From: Chryseobacterium rhizoplanae
GTDB lineage: Bacteria; Bacteroidota; Bacteroidia; Flavobacteriales; Weeksellaceae
NCBI RefSeq assembly: GCF_900182655.1
Contig: NZ_FXTC01000015.1
Coordinates: forward strand, 46,771-110,770
Direction: 5' to 3'
DNA: 64,000 nucleotides
The translations under genes were made by a program, and so were the position numbers. This document shows, piece after piece, positions 53,181 through 63,041 of this stretch. The notes below the pieces were generated by a model. The model was not told where the DNA came from and made no database searches. It saw only the letters and a list, made by a program, of their open reading frames with translations. How positions within the stretch are numbered: the stretch's first letter is position 1; every line of letters starts with the position of its first letter.

Positions 53181-54572
53181 ATGAAAAGGAACGTATTATC
53201 AATGGCTATCACCTCTTTATTTTTTGTGTATTCCTGTAAAAATGCTCCTGTGGCAAAACAGGAAGTTGGAAAAACTGAAGCTGTAAAAAGTACTATTACT
53301 GATGAACAGCTTATGGATAGAGTACAGAAAGATGCTTTGAAGTATTTCTGGGATTATGCAGAACCTAATTCAATGTTAGGAAGAGAGCGTTATCACGAAG
53401 ATAATATCTATCCGGATAATGATAAACATGTTATCACTACAGGAGGTTCAGGCTTTGGGCTGGCAACCATTCTTGTGGGAACAGAAAGAGGATTTGTTCC
53501 GAGAAAAGAAGCCGTAAAAAGACTTACTCATATCATGGATTTCCTGGCTAAGGCAGATCGCCATAAAGGTGCCTGGTCACACTGGATCAATGGGGAAACC
53601 GGAAAGACGGTTCCTTTTGGCAAAAAAGATAATGGCGGGGATCTTGTGGAAACCGCATTCCTTACCTCTGGAATACTGATGGTCCGTGAATACTTTAAAA
53701 ACGGAAACGCAGAAGAAAAAGCACTCGCCGCAAAATGTGATGAGCTATGGAAAGGAATTCAGTGGAACTGGTATACAAAAGGAGGCGAAAAAGTTCTCTA
53801 TTGGCACTGGTCACCGGAATACCAATGGGAAATGAACTTTCCTCTTGAAGGATATAATGAATGCCTGATTACCTATATTCTGGCCGCATCTTCACCTACG
53901 TATTCCATTGATGCAGAAACCTATTACAAAGGCTGGACGAGAAACGGAACCTACCTTACAGACAAAACAAAATACGGATTGCCTCTGTATGTAAAACACA
54001 ATTACGCTGAAGAATATGGCGGACCGCTTTTCTGGGCGCAATATTCATATATCGGACTGGATCCTACGGGATTGTCTGATAAGCTTGTCAAAAACTATTT
54101 TGATATCAATAAAAATCAAACCCTTATCGACTACAAATACTGTGTTGAAAACCCAAAACAATGGAAAGGTTACGGACCCAACTATTGGGGATTGACAGCC
54201 GGTTATACCAGAAATGAGGATGGAAGCACAGGATACACGGCTCACATGCCTACTAATGATAATGGAGTAATAACTCCTACAGCAGCATTGAGCAGTTTCC
54301 CTTATACCCCGAAAGAATCAATGGCTTTCCTTAGATTTATTTATACTCAGAAACCTGAATTTATAGGATCCGCAGGCCCTTATGATGCTACCTCTATCAA
54401 TTATAACAATTGGTTTACCCCAAGATATCTGGCGATAGATCAGGGAACAATAGCACCAATGATTGAAAACTACAGATCGGGATTCCTTTGGAAATTATTT
54501 ATGAATGCTCCTGAAATTCAACAGGGATTAAAAAAACTAAGCTTCCAGTCAGCCAAATACGGAATAAAATAA
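53181..54572 (+). CDS. GH144/glucoamylase-like (PF10091) lipoprotein, predicted beta-1,2-glucanase
   Basis: A 463-residue lipoprotein (lipobox VYSC, Cys19). The mature part is an (alpha/alpha)6-type enzyme of the PF10091 'glycoamylase' group: DALKYFWDYAEPNSMLGRER, GGSGFGLATILVGTERGFV, WSHWINGETGKTVPF, GGDLVETAFLTSGILM and GPNYWGLTAG. Bacteroidota members next to GH3 enzymes form GH144, endo-beta-1,2-glucanases. I infer that activity here from the family and the GH3 neighbour; the catalytic residues cannot be assigned with certainty. Confidence 0.83.
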   Translation: MKRNVLSMAITSLFFVYSCKNAPVAKQEVGKTEAVKSTITDEQLMDRVQKDALKYFWDYAEPNSMLGRERYHEDNIYPDNDKHVITTGGSGFGLATILVGTERGFVPRKEAVKRLTHIMDFLAKADRHKGAWSHWINGETGKTVPFGKKDNGGDLVETAFLTSGILMVREYFKNGNAEEKALAAKCDELWKGIQWNWYTKGGEKVLYWHWSPEYQWEMNFPLEGYNECLITYILAASSPTYSIDAETYYKGWTRNGTYLTDKTKYGLPLYVKHNYAEEYGGPLFWAQYSYIGLDPTGLSDKLVKNYFDINKNQTLIDYKYCVENPKQWKGYGPNYWGLTAGYTRNEDGSTGYTAHMPTNDNGVITPTAALSSFPYTPKESMAFLRFIYTQKPEFIGSAGPYDATSINYNNWFTPRYLAIDQGTIAPMIENYRSGFLWKLFMNAPEIQQGLKKLSFQSAKYGIK

Positions 54573-54613
54573 ATTCAGTATAAATGGGCTTTAGCCAAAA
54601 CCGAAATAACAAT

Positions 54614-55321
54614 ATGAAATTAAAACTGAAACATATTCCTCTTTTACTGCTGCCATTTTCATTGAATGTGAATGCACAGGAGATAAAAGCAGAACTCAAT
54701 AAAGAAATTAAAAGACAGGAAAAAATATCCTATATTCTGGATTATCCTAAAAATACAAAAGGAAATGTACCATTAATAGTCTTTCTTCACGGTTCAGGAG
54801 AACGCGGAACTAATCTTGATTTAGTCAAAGCTCACAGTCCGTTCACCTATAAAAACCTGATCAAAGAACCGGTAGCTATTCTGGCTCCTCAATGTCCGGA
54901 AGGAACATGGTGGGATACGGTTACCGTGTATAATCTGATCAAAGAAATTCAGAAGAAGTATAAAATTGATGCTTCCCGAATCTATCTTACAGGACTTTCT
55001 ATGGGAGGATGGGGAACTTTGAAACTTGCCATGGAGCATCCGGAAATGTTTGCTGCTGTGGCTTCAGTTTGTGCTCCTACAGATCAGGTAATGACCGCTA
55101 ATATTCATCAATTTAAAGATTTGAATATGAAAATATTTCATGGCGGAATGGATGATATCGTATTACCTGCCAATGCCTTTAATTTTTACCAAAAACTGCA
55201 TCCGGTAAATCCAACCGCAGAATTGGTTATTTTCCCGAATGATAATCATAATTCTTGGGATTCTGCTTATTCAAATCCGCAGCTCTATGAATGGATGCTG
55301 TCTAAAAAGAAAGAAAAGTAA
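54614..55321 (+). CDS. Secreted alpha/beta-hydrolase (carboxylesterase/PHB-depolymerase-like)
   Basis: A 235-residue protein. I start it at ATG 54614 (MKLKLKHIPLLLLPFSLNV), giving a signal peptide ending NAQ; the longer frame starts inside a repeat (54587-54602). Serine elbow TGLSMGGWG, acid candidate in GGMDDIVLPAN and His in NDNHNSWD form the triad, with oxyanion-type LHGSGERG near the start. It may remove ester groups (acetyl or succinyl) from the glycan so that the glycosidases can act; this is inferred from the locus. Confidence 0.87.
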   Translation: MKLKLKHIPLLLLPFSLNVNAQEIKAELNKEIKRQEKISYILDYPKNTKGNVPLIVFLHGSGERGTNLDLVKAHSPFTYKNLIKEPVAILAPQCPEGTWWDTVTVYNLIKEIQKKYKIDASRIYLTGLSMGGWGTLKLAMEHPEMFAAVASVCAPTDQVMTANIHQFKDLNMKIFHGGMDDIVLPANAFNFYQKLHPVNPTAELVIFPNDNHNSWDSAYSNPQLYEWMLSKKKEK

Positions 55322-55401
55322 TATGATACACACAATGATCGAAAGATAAACCCATCGAATTAAAGCAAAAAATATAAACAATAATTTAAGAAGATAGATT
55401 T

Positions 55402-57729
55402 ATGAAAAAGTTAATTGTAATCGCCACCTTAGCATTGGCACCTGTATTTTCAGCGCAGGAAATGGTAACAAAGCCCGTTCAGTCTTATCAGACGGCTCAA
55501 TATCAGGCTAAAAAGAAAGCTTTTGTAGACAATCTTTTAGCTAAAATGACATTAGACGAAAAAATTGGCCAGATGAACCTGCCGACTTCCGGAGATTTTA
55601 CTACAGGGCAGGCACAAAGTTCTGATATCGGAAAGAAAGTAGAGCAGGGACTGGTAGGAGGTCTATTCAATATAAAAGGAGCAGATAAAATAAAAGCTGT
55701 TCAAAAAGTAGCTGTAGAAAAAAGCCGTCTGAAAATTCCGATGATTTTCGGGATGGATGTTATTCACGGGTATGAAACTACTTTCCCTATTCCTTTGGGA
55801 TTGGCTGCTTCATGGGATATGAATCTTGTACAGCAGTCTGCCAAAGTAGCCGCCAGAGAAGCTGCTTCAGACGGAATTAACTGGACATTCTCTCCAATGG
55901 TAGATATTTCCCGTGAACCAAGATGGGGAAGAGTATCAGAAGGTTCCGGTGAAGATCCGTATTTAGGAAGTGAAATTTCTAAAAATATGGTATATGGTTA
56001 CCAGGGGAAAGATCTTGCTAATGGAACCAATATCTTAGCATGTGTAAAACACTTTGCACTCTACGGAGCCGGAGAAGCGGGAAGAGATTACAACACGGTT
56101 GATATGAGCCATGTAAGAATGTTCAATGAATATTTTCCTCCTTACAAAGCTGCAGTAGATGCAGGTGTAGCTTCTGTGATGGCTTCATTCAATGAGGTGG
56201 ATGGTGTTCCTGCAACAGGAAACAGATGGCTTCAGACTGAAGTATTGAGAAATTTATGGAAGTTTAAAGGCTTTGTAGTAACAGACTATACCGGCATCAA
56301 TGAAATGGTAGACCATGGTATGGGAGACCTTCAGCAGGTTTCTGCTTTAGCTTTAAAAGCAGGTGTTGACATGGATATGGTTGGAGAAGGTTTTTTAACA
56401 ACATTAAAAAAATCTCTGGCAGAAGGAAAAGTGACACAAGCTGAAATTGATATGGCGGCAAGAAGAATTCTTGAAGCAAAATATGACTTGGGTTTATTTG
56501 ATAATCCATATAAACATGGAGATGCCAAATTAGCAGCAAAAGAAGTCTATAATATGGAAAACCGTAATATAGCAAGAAGTGCAGCTGCCCAATCAATGGT
56601 GTTATTGAAAAATGAAAATCAGGTGTTGCCTTTAAAAAAATCCGGAACGGTAGCGGTAATCGGACCATTGGTAAATAATTCTATGAATATGGCCGGAACA
56701 TGGAGTGTTGCTACTAAACATGCCTCTTCAGTTTCTTTAATGCAGGGATTACAATCCAACTACGGAAAAGAAGTTAAGTTTTTATCAGCAAAAGGAGCAA
56801 ACATAGACTATGATGCTAAATTAGAAGAAATCTATGCAGCTCACGGGAAGAAAACAGACAGAGACAACCGTTCCAAAGAAGAACTTTTAAAAGAAGCTGT
56901 GGACGTTGCCAACAAAGCTGACGTTATTGTTCTTGCGATTGGAGAATCTGCGGAAATGAGTGGTGAATCCTCTTCAAGAACAGAAATTACCATTCCTCAG
57001 TCTCAGGTTGATTTATTAAATGAATTAAAGAAAACCGGGAAACCTATTGCCATGGTTCTTTTCACAGGTCGCCCATTGGCTTTAACCAATGTAAAAGATA
57101 CTCCGGATTCTATTTTGAATGCATGGTTTGCAGGATCTGAAGCAGGAAATGCAATTGCTGATGTTCTGTTCGGAAAAGTAAATCCATCAGGAAAACTTCC
57201 AATGACCTTCCCAAGAAGTCTCGGTCAGGTTCCAATTTATTATAATGCTAAAAATACAGGTCGTCCGCTAAGTCAGGATAAAGTAGATAAATGTACTTAC
57301 GAAAGGTTCCGTTCCAACTATATGGATGAGTGCAATACACCGTTGTATTCTTTTGGTTATGGATTAAGTTATACAAAGTTCAATTATTCTGATATTACAG
57401 TATCCAATACCAATCCGAAAGGAGATCAGACAATTCAGGCATCCGTTACAGTAACCAACAATGGAAATTATGATGGTGCTGAGGTGGTGCAGCTGTATAT
57501 CAGAGATATGGTAGGTAGTATTACAAGACCTGTAAAAGAATTAAAAGGTTTCCAGAAAATATTTTTGAAAAAAGGAGAATCTAAAAAAGTAACTTTTGAT
57601 ATTACTCCTGAAAACCTGAAGTTCTATAACGGAGATTTGAAATATGACTGGGAATCAGGTGAATTCGATATTATGATCGGAACTAATTCTACTGACGTGA
57701 AGCATTCAAAGATCAATTGGACTAAATAA
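55402..57729 (+). CDS. bglX: GH3 beta-glucosidase BglX-like
   Basis: A 775-residue secreted enzyme with a signal peptide (about 1-19). The GH3 N-terminal barrel carries the nucleophile Asp295 (VVTDYTGINEM) and the KHFALYGAGEAGRDYN signature; the C-terminal GH3 domain holds the likely acid/base Glu522 (MSGESSSRTEI). A fibronectin-III-like domain (about 680-770) ends the protein. It cleaves beta-linked glucose from oligosaccharides in the periplasm. It closes the locus and could split sophorose-type products. Confidence 0.95.
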   Translation: MKKLIVIATLALAPVFSAQEMVTKPVQSYQTAQYQAKKKAFVDNLLAKMTLDEKIGQMNLPTSGDFTTGQAQSSDIGKKVEQGLVGGLFNIKGADKIKAVQKVAVEKSRLKIPMIFGMDVIHGYETTFPIPLGLAASWDMNLVQQSAKVAAREAASDGINWTFSPMVDISREPRWGRVSEGSGEDPYLGSEISKNMVYGYQGKDLANGTNILACVKHFALYGAGEAGRDYNTVDMSHVRMFNEYFPPYKAAVDAGVASVMASFNEVDGVPATGNRWLQTEVLRNLWKFKGFVVTDYTGINEMVDHGMGDLQQVSALALKAGVDMDMVGEGFLTTLKKSLAEGKVTQAEIDMAARRILEAKYDLGLFDNPYKHGDAKLAAKEVYNMENRNIARSAAAQSMVLLKNENQVLPLKKSGTVAVIGPLVNNSMNMAGTWSVATKHASSVSLMQGLQSNYGKEVKFLSAKGANIDYDAKLEEIYAAHGKKTDRDNRSKEELLKEAVDVANKADVIVLAIGESAEMSGESSSRTEITIPQSQVDLLNELKKTGKPIAMVLFTGRPLALTNVKDTPDSILNAWFAGSEAGNAIADVLFGKVNPSGKLPMTFPRSLGQVPIYYNAKNTGRPLSQDKVDKCTYERFRSNYMDECNTPLYSFGYGLSYTKFNYSDITVSNTNPKGDQTIQASVTVTNNGNYDGAEVVQLYIRDMVGSITRPVKELKGFQKIFLKKGESKKVTFDITPENLKFYNGDLKYDWESGEFDIMIGTNSTDVKHSKINWTK

Positions 57730-57821
57730 TAAAAGTAAAAAGTATTCACAGAAATGTGTATTATATCTTTTTTGGCACGATTTTTAATAATAATTCGGGT
57801 AATTATTATATACAAATTGAC

Positions 57822-58220
57822 ATGAAAAAAACACTTTTATTAAGTACAATGTTCCTTGGATCTTTAGCTATTGCACAAAATACACATGTAGTAGGAGGTG
57901 ATAGAGATGCACATGGATGTATTGGTTCTGCAGGATATACTTATTCTCAAATTAAGAAAGACTGTATAAGAACGTTTGAACAGAAAATAAAGTTAACAGA
58001 AGTAGCTCCGAAAGAAAGTTCTACTTCAATAGCTGCAGTGATTTTCAGTAAAGACATGAAAAAAGCTGAGGTTTTTGTAAAAGATGCCGGTGAAAGAAGC
58101 ATTATCCTTACCCGAGCAGGAGGTAGAGCCAAAGCATGGAAAAAGGATGGTTATGTATTGGTTCCTTACAAAAAAAACGGATACCAGCTTAAAAAGGATA
58201 ATATTGTGATCTACCAATAA
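57822..58220 (+). CDS. Small secreted GGDRDxHGC-motif protein, copy A
   Basis: A 132-residue protein; the start at ATG 57822 gives a signal peptide (MKKTLLLSTMFLGSLAIAQ), while the longer frame has none. The mature N-terminus has the striking motif GGDRDAHGCIGSAGYTYSQI followed by a second cysteine (KDCIRTFE). The rest is beta-rich (SIAAVIFSKDMKKAEVFV). I know of related secreted proteins in Bacteroidota but no function. It has a tandem paralogue downstream with a matching terminator. Confidence 0.82.
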   Translation: MKKTLLLSTMFLGSLAIAQNTHVVGGDRDAHGCIGSAGYTYSQIKKDCIRTFEQKIKLTEVAPKESSTSIAAVIFSKDMKKAEVFVKDAGERSIILTRAGGRAKAWKKDGYVLVPYKKNGYQLKKDNIVIYQ

Positions 58221-58240
58221 GATCAGATTTCAAAATGAAA

Positions 58241-58260
58241 AACCACTCGAAAGAGTGGTT
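58241..58260 (+). terminator. Terminator after copy A
   Basis: Perfect hairpin AACCACTC-GAAA-GAGTGGTT with a T-run. The same GATCAGATTTCAAAA sequence precedes this and the copy B terminator. Confidence 0.9.
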
Positions 58261-58339
58261 TTTTTTGTACCTTAGAGGAATTAACTAATACCCTATTTAG
58301 GGATTTAGTTCTATCAATCAGAAAACAAAAATTTACCAC

Positions 58340-58750
58340 ATGAAAAAAACAATTTTACTCAGCACAATGTTCCTTGGATCCTTAATGTTTGCACAAAAAC
58401 AAGCTCCTGTTCTAGGAGGCGATAGAGATGTTCACGGCTGTATTGGCTCTGCAGGATATACCTATTCACAGTTAAAAAATAGTTGTATACAAACTTTCAA
58501 TCAGAAAATAAAACTGAAAGAAGTAAACACAGATAAAAGTTATACCTCAATGACGGCAGTAATTTTCACGAAAGACATGAAAAAAGCCGAAGTTTTTATT
58601 CCGGATGGAGCTGCAAAAAGTATTATCCTGAATAAAGGAGGAAAAGAGAAAATCTGGAAAAGCGGATCTCATATTAAAGACAGTTATGTTTTAACTCCTT
58701 ATAAAAAAAGTTACCAGATCAAAAAGAATGATGAAGTAATTTATCAGTAA
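58340..58750 (+). CDS. Small secreted GGDRDxHGC-motif protein, copy B
   Basis: A 136-residue paralogue of the previous gene: signal peptide MKKTILLSTMFLGSLMFAQ, then GGDRDVHGCIGSAGYTYSQL, a second Cys in NSCIQTFNQ, and SMTAVIFTKDMKKAEVFI. About two thirds of the residues match copy A by eye. The duplicated block includes the terminator. Function unknown. Confidence 0.82.
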   Translation: MKKTILLSTMFLGSLMFAQKQAPVLGGDRDVHGCIGSAGYTYSQLKNSCIQTFNQKIKLKEVNTDKSYTSMTAVIFTKDMKKAEVFIPDGAAKSIILNKGGKEKIWKSGSHIKDSYVLTPYKKSYQIKKNDEVIYQ

Positions 58751-58773
58751 GATCAGATTTCAAAAAATAGGCA

Positions 58774-58793
58774 AACCACTCGAAAGAGTGGTT
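58774..58793 (+). terminator. Terminator after copy B
   Basis: The same hairpin AACCACTC-GAAA-GAGTGGTT plus T-run as after copy A. Confidence 0.9.
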
Positions 58794-58837
58794 TTTTTTA
58801 TGCTGTATATTCATTAGTTTCAAAATAGATTTTTAGG

Positions 58838-58871
58838 CGACAAGTTTTGTCGTTATGCAGAGATAATTTTG
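58838..58871 (+). promoter_or_regulatory. Palindrome and -7 element upstream of the RHS locus
   Basis: A perfect short palindrome CGACAA-gtt-TTGTCG (58838-58852) is followed by TAATTTTG (58864-58871), a TAnnTTTG match. It might be the promoter/operator of the RHS locus starting at 59034; spacing to the TTTG within the palindrome (14) is short, so support is weak. Confidence 0.35.
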
Positions 58872-59033
58872 CACCAGGATAAGATAAATCTTAATATGCT
58901 TTAAAGAGGATTTAACAATAAATAGTATGATTTACAGCATACCACATTAAAATAATTTTCATGTCTTAAAAAGTGTTAAATTCGCGAAGTTTTAAGAAAC
59001 TAATTACTAACTCAAAAAAACAACAATACGGGA

Positions 59034-59617
59034 ATGAAAAAAATCTATCTCGGAGCGCTCACTTATGCGCTATTCTGGACACATCTGCTCAGGAAGTGGT
59101 ATGGCAGAAAGATATCAAATCCTCTACCCAGGATTTTCTTAGCCAGGTTACTACAACCATCGATCAGCAGTATCTTATCACGGGAAGCTCTATCCAAAGC
59201 GATAAGCAGCAGACTTCAGGAAATAAGCAAAATAATGGTTACGATTTTCATTTGGTAAAATTAAACCAGCAGGGGAATGAAGTCTGGGAGAAATACTTCT
59301 CAGGATCAAATCATGATTATTTGTCAGCTACAGTAACCACACAGGATGGTGGATTTTTATTGGCCGGAACCTCTTATTCAGGAAAAGGTTTGGATAAAAA
59401 AGAGGATTCCAAAGGAGGATCTGATATCTGGCTGATCAGAATCAATGAATTCGGTGATGAATTATGGCAAAAGACACGGAAGCTCTTCTGATGAAGAAGC
59501 AAAAGCTGTTTTCAGACTACAGACTTAGGATTCTTTGTCGCTTGTGTCTGCATTATATCTGGGATAGACTTCCAAGGTTATAATAATCAACTACTAAAAT
59601 TATTTTTCCATCATTAA
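59034..59617 (+). pseudogene. Frameshifted secreted beta-propeller-like protein (T9SS-associated, RHS locus)
   Basis: The signal peptide MKKIYLGALTYALFWTHL starts at 59034. About 50 bases later the frame shifts (a one-base loss) into SAQEVVWQKDIKSSTQDFL and continues as GYDFHLVKLNQQGNEVWEKY, GGFLLAGTSYSGKGLD and GSDIWLIRINEFGDELWQKT. Near 59476 two bases (a TA of TACGGAAGC) appear lost; the next frame gives HGSSSDEEAKAV. A further single loss near 59507 restores TTDLGFFVA in a third frame. The protein should be several hundred residues longer, with a sorting domain; instead it ends within 200. It is a decayed gene. Confidence 0.75.
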
Positions 59618-59634
59618 ACATTAAAACTTTAAAA

Positions 59635-62600
59635 ATGATAAATAGTAAAATTTTCACTTTCTTATTTTGCTCTGCAACTTTATATATGAATGCACAACAG
59701 AATAAGACAGGTGAGCAAAATAATATCGGCAAGGCTACTAATGTAGTTCCGCCAACTCCGCAGGCCGACGAAATGACTCGATACGGAAATCAGCCATTAA
59801 ATGAATATAAAGGAATGGCTCAGATCAATATTCCTGTCGCTGAAATAAGGGAAAAAAATATATTCAATAAAGTTGAATTAAATTATTCAAAATTGGGTGT
59901 AAAAGTAAATGATTTACCTAATAATGTTGGAATAAGCTGGTTCTTAGATGCAGGAGGGGTTATAACAAGAACAATTAATGATCTTCCTGATGAAATGCAG
60001 GTATCCTCTAATCGATTAATGTTTAATACTTCATCTGAGATTGAGAATTTAGTCAATATACCGGATGGATCAAACAATTCATTATTGGTGAAATCATATT
60101 TTACAGATGATTCTTACGATAATGAAATTGATATATTTAGTATTTCGGTAAATGGATTGACAGGGAAATTTTATTTAGATAAGAATTTAAATCCGGTTTT
60201 AACTACAGACAGTCATCAGTTCAAAATTGAAACTATAGGGGATTTTAAAACGACACATCAGTTTGTATTAACTACTTATGATGGTATTAAATATTATTTT
60301 GGAGGAGAAACTGCCATTGAGAAAACTTGGATTCGTGATGCAACTATATACTCAGGATATACAGGTTTTTATTTAACAAAAATCACTAATGTTGAAAATA
60401 ATGAAATTACTTTTGAATATCAGAATATTGGTGCGAAGTCATTTTTAAACTCAATAACAGAAAGAAAAGTACTTAGGTCTCAGGAATTAAATGGTACTGT
60501 TTGTCAGGGAAATGGATCAGCTGCTATTTCAGACTATGTCAAAGAAAGTAATATTTTAAGAATTCAGGATGCAAGAGTTTTAATAAAAATAAAAAGCAAA
60601 GAAAAAACAATAAATTTTAATTATAATAATGTGAATGGTGTTTATTATAATAAAATTTCATCCATTGATATTGTCAATAATTTTTCAAATAAAAAATACC
60701 AGCAAATAAGTTTTGAATATTTGGATCTATACTCACAATTAAACCCTTCCGTTCTTGAACGGTTTTTTTTAACTAAGATAAAAAAATATAACTTTAAGGG
60801 AGATACCCCGGTATTTGATAACGAATATTCGTTCTCTTATGATGACCCTCAGGGGTTACCGGATAAATACAGCTATAATGCTGATGTATTTGGGTACTTT
60901 AACAATAAATTTAATTCTACATTAATCCCGAATTTGAAATTGTTAGGACTTTCTAATTTTTCTTATGCTGTTGGTGATTTATATGGCTATGCAGACAGGA
61001 CTTCTGATTTTTCATCAGCAAAAAAAGGAACATTAACCTCTATTTCCTACCCTACAAAAGGAACCACTTTTTTTGATTATGAAGCCAGACCACAAAAATA
61101 TGCTCTTTTACAAAGTAAAAATGGAGAAGTTCGTAGCAATCCTTATGATGTTCCCATAACAGAAAGTACGGCAACATTAGATGGAAGTAGTATTATTGAT
61201 AATCAACTGGCCTTTGATTTAGTGATTACACAAAATGAAATTACTTCTATAACCACAATGCTGGAAGTTAATTTAAAAATTCTGGATGAGGTTACAGGCA
61301 GCGTGTTACTGAATGAGGTAATTAATTTGCCCAAAACTACACAAGCTGATATAGACAATGGTTCCAGAACAAAAAACAAAAGTTTGACTTTTACCACTGA
61401 TCCAACTAAGAGATATATTGTAAAATTATCATTGGTACCAAAACCTAATGTTAACTATATGGGTACTTTTATGGTTTCGTACAAAAGTGGCTATGGGAGT
61501 CAGAATATAGCAGGCCTGAGATTAAAAAAGACCTATGATGTTGATGAAAATAATACCATTACCAATATAAAAAGAGTATATTATTCTTCATTTAAAGATA
61601 TCAACAATGTAAATCTTTTATCTACGACTCTTTATCCTACAAACTATACTACATCGCAATATACTGTAGAAAGTTGTACTGGAGGGATGGTTCTTGTGCC
61701 TTTAGCGTATAATCACGATTTTGAATCATCAGAACTTATAGGTCCTTTTTCTGATTACTTTATGTACCCATCATATCCTAACGTTACGATTAGCTATGGA
61801 GGTGATAATTTTGAGAAAGGTGGAGAACAAAAAATATTTAGTAATGGATATCATCAAGATCAATTCATTATTAGAACGCCTGTGATGCCTGTATTTGACG
61901 GAAGTTATCAGAATTTTTTTGGTTCTGACGGTTATTTAGGAAGTGTAGTTTCAAATACAGTAAGTTCAATGGATAAAAGTTTTTCTTATGACGATTTTAA
62001 TGGAAAACTTCTTGAAAATAGAGTTTTTTCTAAATCAGCATCAGGACAGTTATTTCTTAAAAGTAAAACATCAAATAATTATGACCTGAAAATCTTAAAA
62101 ACCGTTTACGATTTACGAGGTAAAGAAGCATATGCATTATTTTCTTCACATGTAAATTTGCCTCTGGAGACAATTATTTCTAATTATAATATGGTGTCAT
62201 TACCCAAAGAAAGTTATTATTCAATTCTTTCCAATACAAAAAATACTGAATATTATGAAAACGTACCTGTAGATATACAAGATGATACTCCTTACAAAAA
62301 GCTTATGACTACCATAGAATATTTATATAACAATACTTCTCATTACCAGCTGACTTCCCAGAAAACTACTTTTCCTGACAATTCACTATCTAATACCATC
62401 TTTAAATATGCTCATGAGAAAGGGAATCAACGTCTGATTAATGCAAATATGATTGGTATTCCTTTAGAAACTGAAACAACACAAACTATTGGAACTGCCA
62501 CAAAAATACTTTCTAAAACAGAAACAAAATACGATAACCCATTGAACTTACTCCCAAGTTCTGTCCTATCTACAGATTTACAAAATGTTACTTCTACAGA

Positions 62601-63033
62601 AGTAATATATGATCAATATGATTTAAAAGGAAACTTACAGCAGTATACCACAAAAGATGGTATTTCAACGGTTATTATCTGGGGCTATAACCTGACCCAG
62701 CCTATTGCTAAGATTGAAGGAGCTAAATTAACAGATATCCAGCAATCATTAATTGATTCCATTGTTACTGCTTCCAATACAGATGCATCAGCAGGATTAA
62801 ATAATGATGAGACAGCATTTTTATCAGCATTGAGTTCATTCAGAGCTAATATGGCCTTATCTGCTTATCAGATTACCACTTTTACGTATGATCCTTTAGT
62901 AGGAGTAAGAAGCATCACCCCACCATCCGGAATCAGAGAAAGCTATGTCTATGATTCGGCTAACAGGCTTGAAAAAGTGATAGATGTGAATGGCAAAGTG
63001 CTGAAGGAGATGAAATACAACTATAAAAACTAA
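59635..63033 (+). CDS. Large secreted RHS-locus companion protein
   Basis: A 1132-residue protein with a signal peptide (about 1-20, ending YMNAQ). It is almost all beta, and many blocks resemble SpvB/RHS-type repeats: NQPLNEYKGMAQINIPVAEI near the N-terminus, YYFGGETAIEKTW, and at the C-terminus VIYDQYDLKGNLQQYTTKDG, TFTYDPLVGVRSITPPSGI and YVYDSANRLEKVIDVNGK. Together with the DUF6443 gene 8 bases after its end it forms the usual Chryseobacterium RHS pair. It probably builds part of a surface RHS shell; no toxin domain is visible in it. Confidence 0.85.
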   Translation: MINSKIFTFLFCSATLYMNAQQNKTGEQNNIGKATNVVPPTPQADEMTRYGNQPLNEYKGMAQINIPVAEIREKNIFNKVELNYSKLGVKVNDLPNNVGISWFLDAGGVITRTINDLPDEMQVSSNRLMFNTSSEIENLVNIPDGSNNSLLVKSYFTDDSYDNEIDIFSISVNGLTGKFYLDKNLNPVLTTDSHQFKIETIGDFKTTHQFVLTTYDGIKYYFGGETAIEKTWIRDATIYSGYTGFYLTKITNVENNEITFEYQNIGAKSFLNSITERKVLRSQELNGTVCQGNGSAAISDYVKESNILRIQDARVLIKIKSKEKTINFNYNNVNGVYYNKISSIDIVNNFSNKKYQQISFEYLDLYSQLNPSVLERFFLTKIKKYNFKGDTPVFDNEYSFSYDDPQGLPDKYSYNADVFGYFNNKFNSTLIPNLKLLGLSNFSYAVGDLYGYADRTSDFSSAKKGTLTSISYPTKGTTFFDYEARPQKYALLQSKNGEVRSNPYDVPITESTATLDGSSIIDNQLAFDLVITQNEITSITTMLEVNLKILDEVTGSVLLNEVINLPKTTQADIDNGSRTKNKSLTFTTDPTKRYIVKLSLVPKPNVNYMGTFMVSYKSGYGSQNIAGLRLKKTYDVDENNTITNIKRVYYSSFKDINNVNLLSTTLYPTNYTTSQYTVESCTGGMVLVPLAYNHDFESSELIGPFSDYFMYPSYPNVTISYGGDNFEKGGEQKIFSNGYHQDQFIIRTPVMPVFDGSYQNFFGSDGYLGSVVSNTVSSMDKSFSYDDFNGKLLENRVFSKSASGQLFLKSKTSNNYDLKILKTVYDLRGKEAYALFSSHVNLPLETIISNYNMVSLPKESYYSILSNTKNTEYYENVPVDIQDDTPYKKLMTTIEYLYNNTSHYQLTSQKTTFPDNSLSNTIFKYAHEKGNQRLINANMIGIPLETETTQTIGTATKILSKTETKYDNPLNLLPSSVLSTDLQNVTSTEVIYDQYDLKGNLQQYTTKDGISTVIIWGYNLTQPIAKIEGAKLTDIQQSLIDSIVTASNTDASAGLNNDETAFLSALSSFRANMALSAYQITTFTYDPLVGVRSITPPSGIRESYVYDSANRLEKVIDVNGKVLKEMKYNYKN

Positions 63034-63041
63034 ACACAAAC

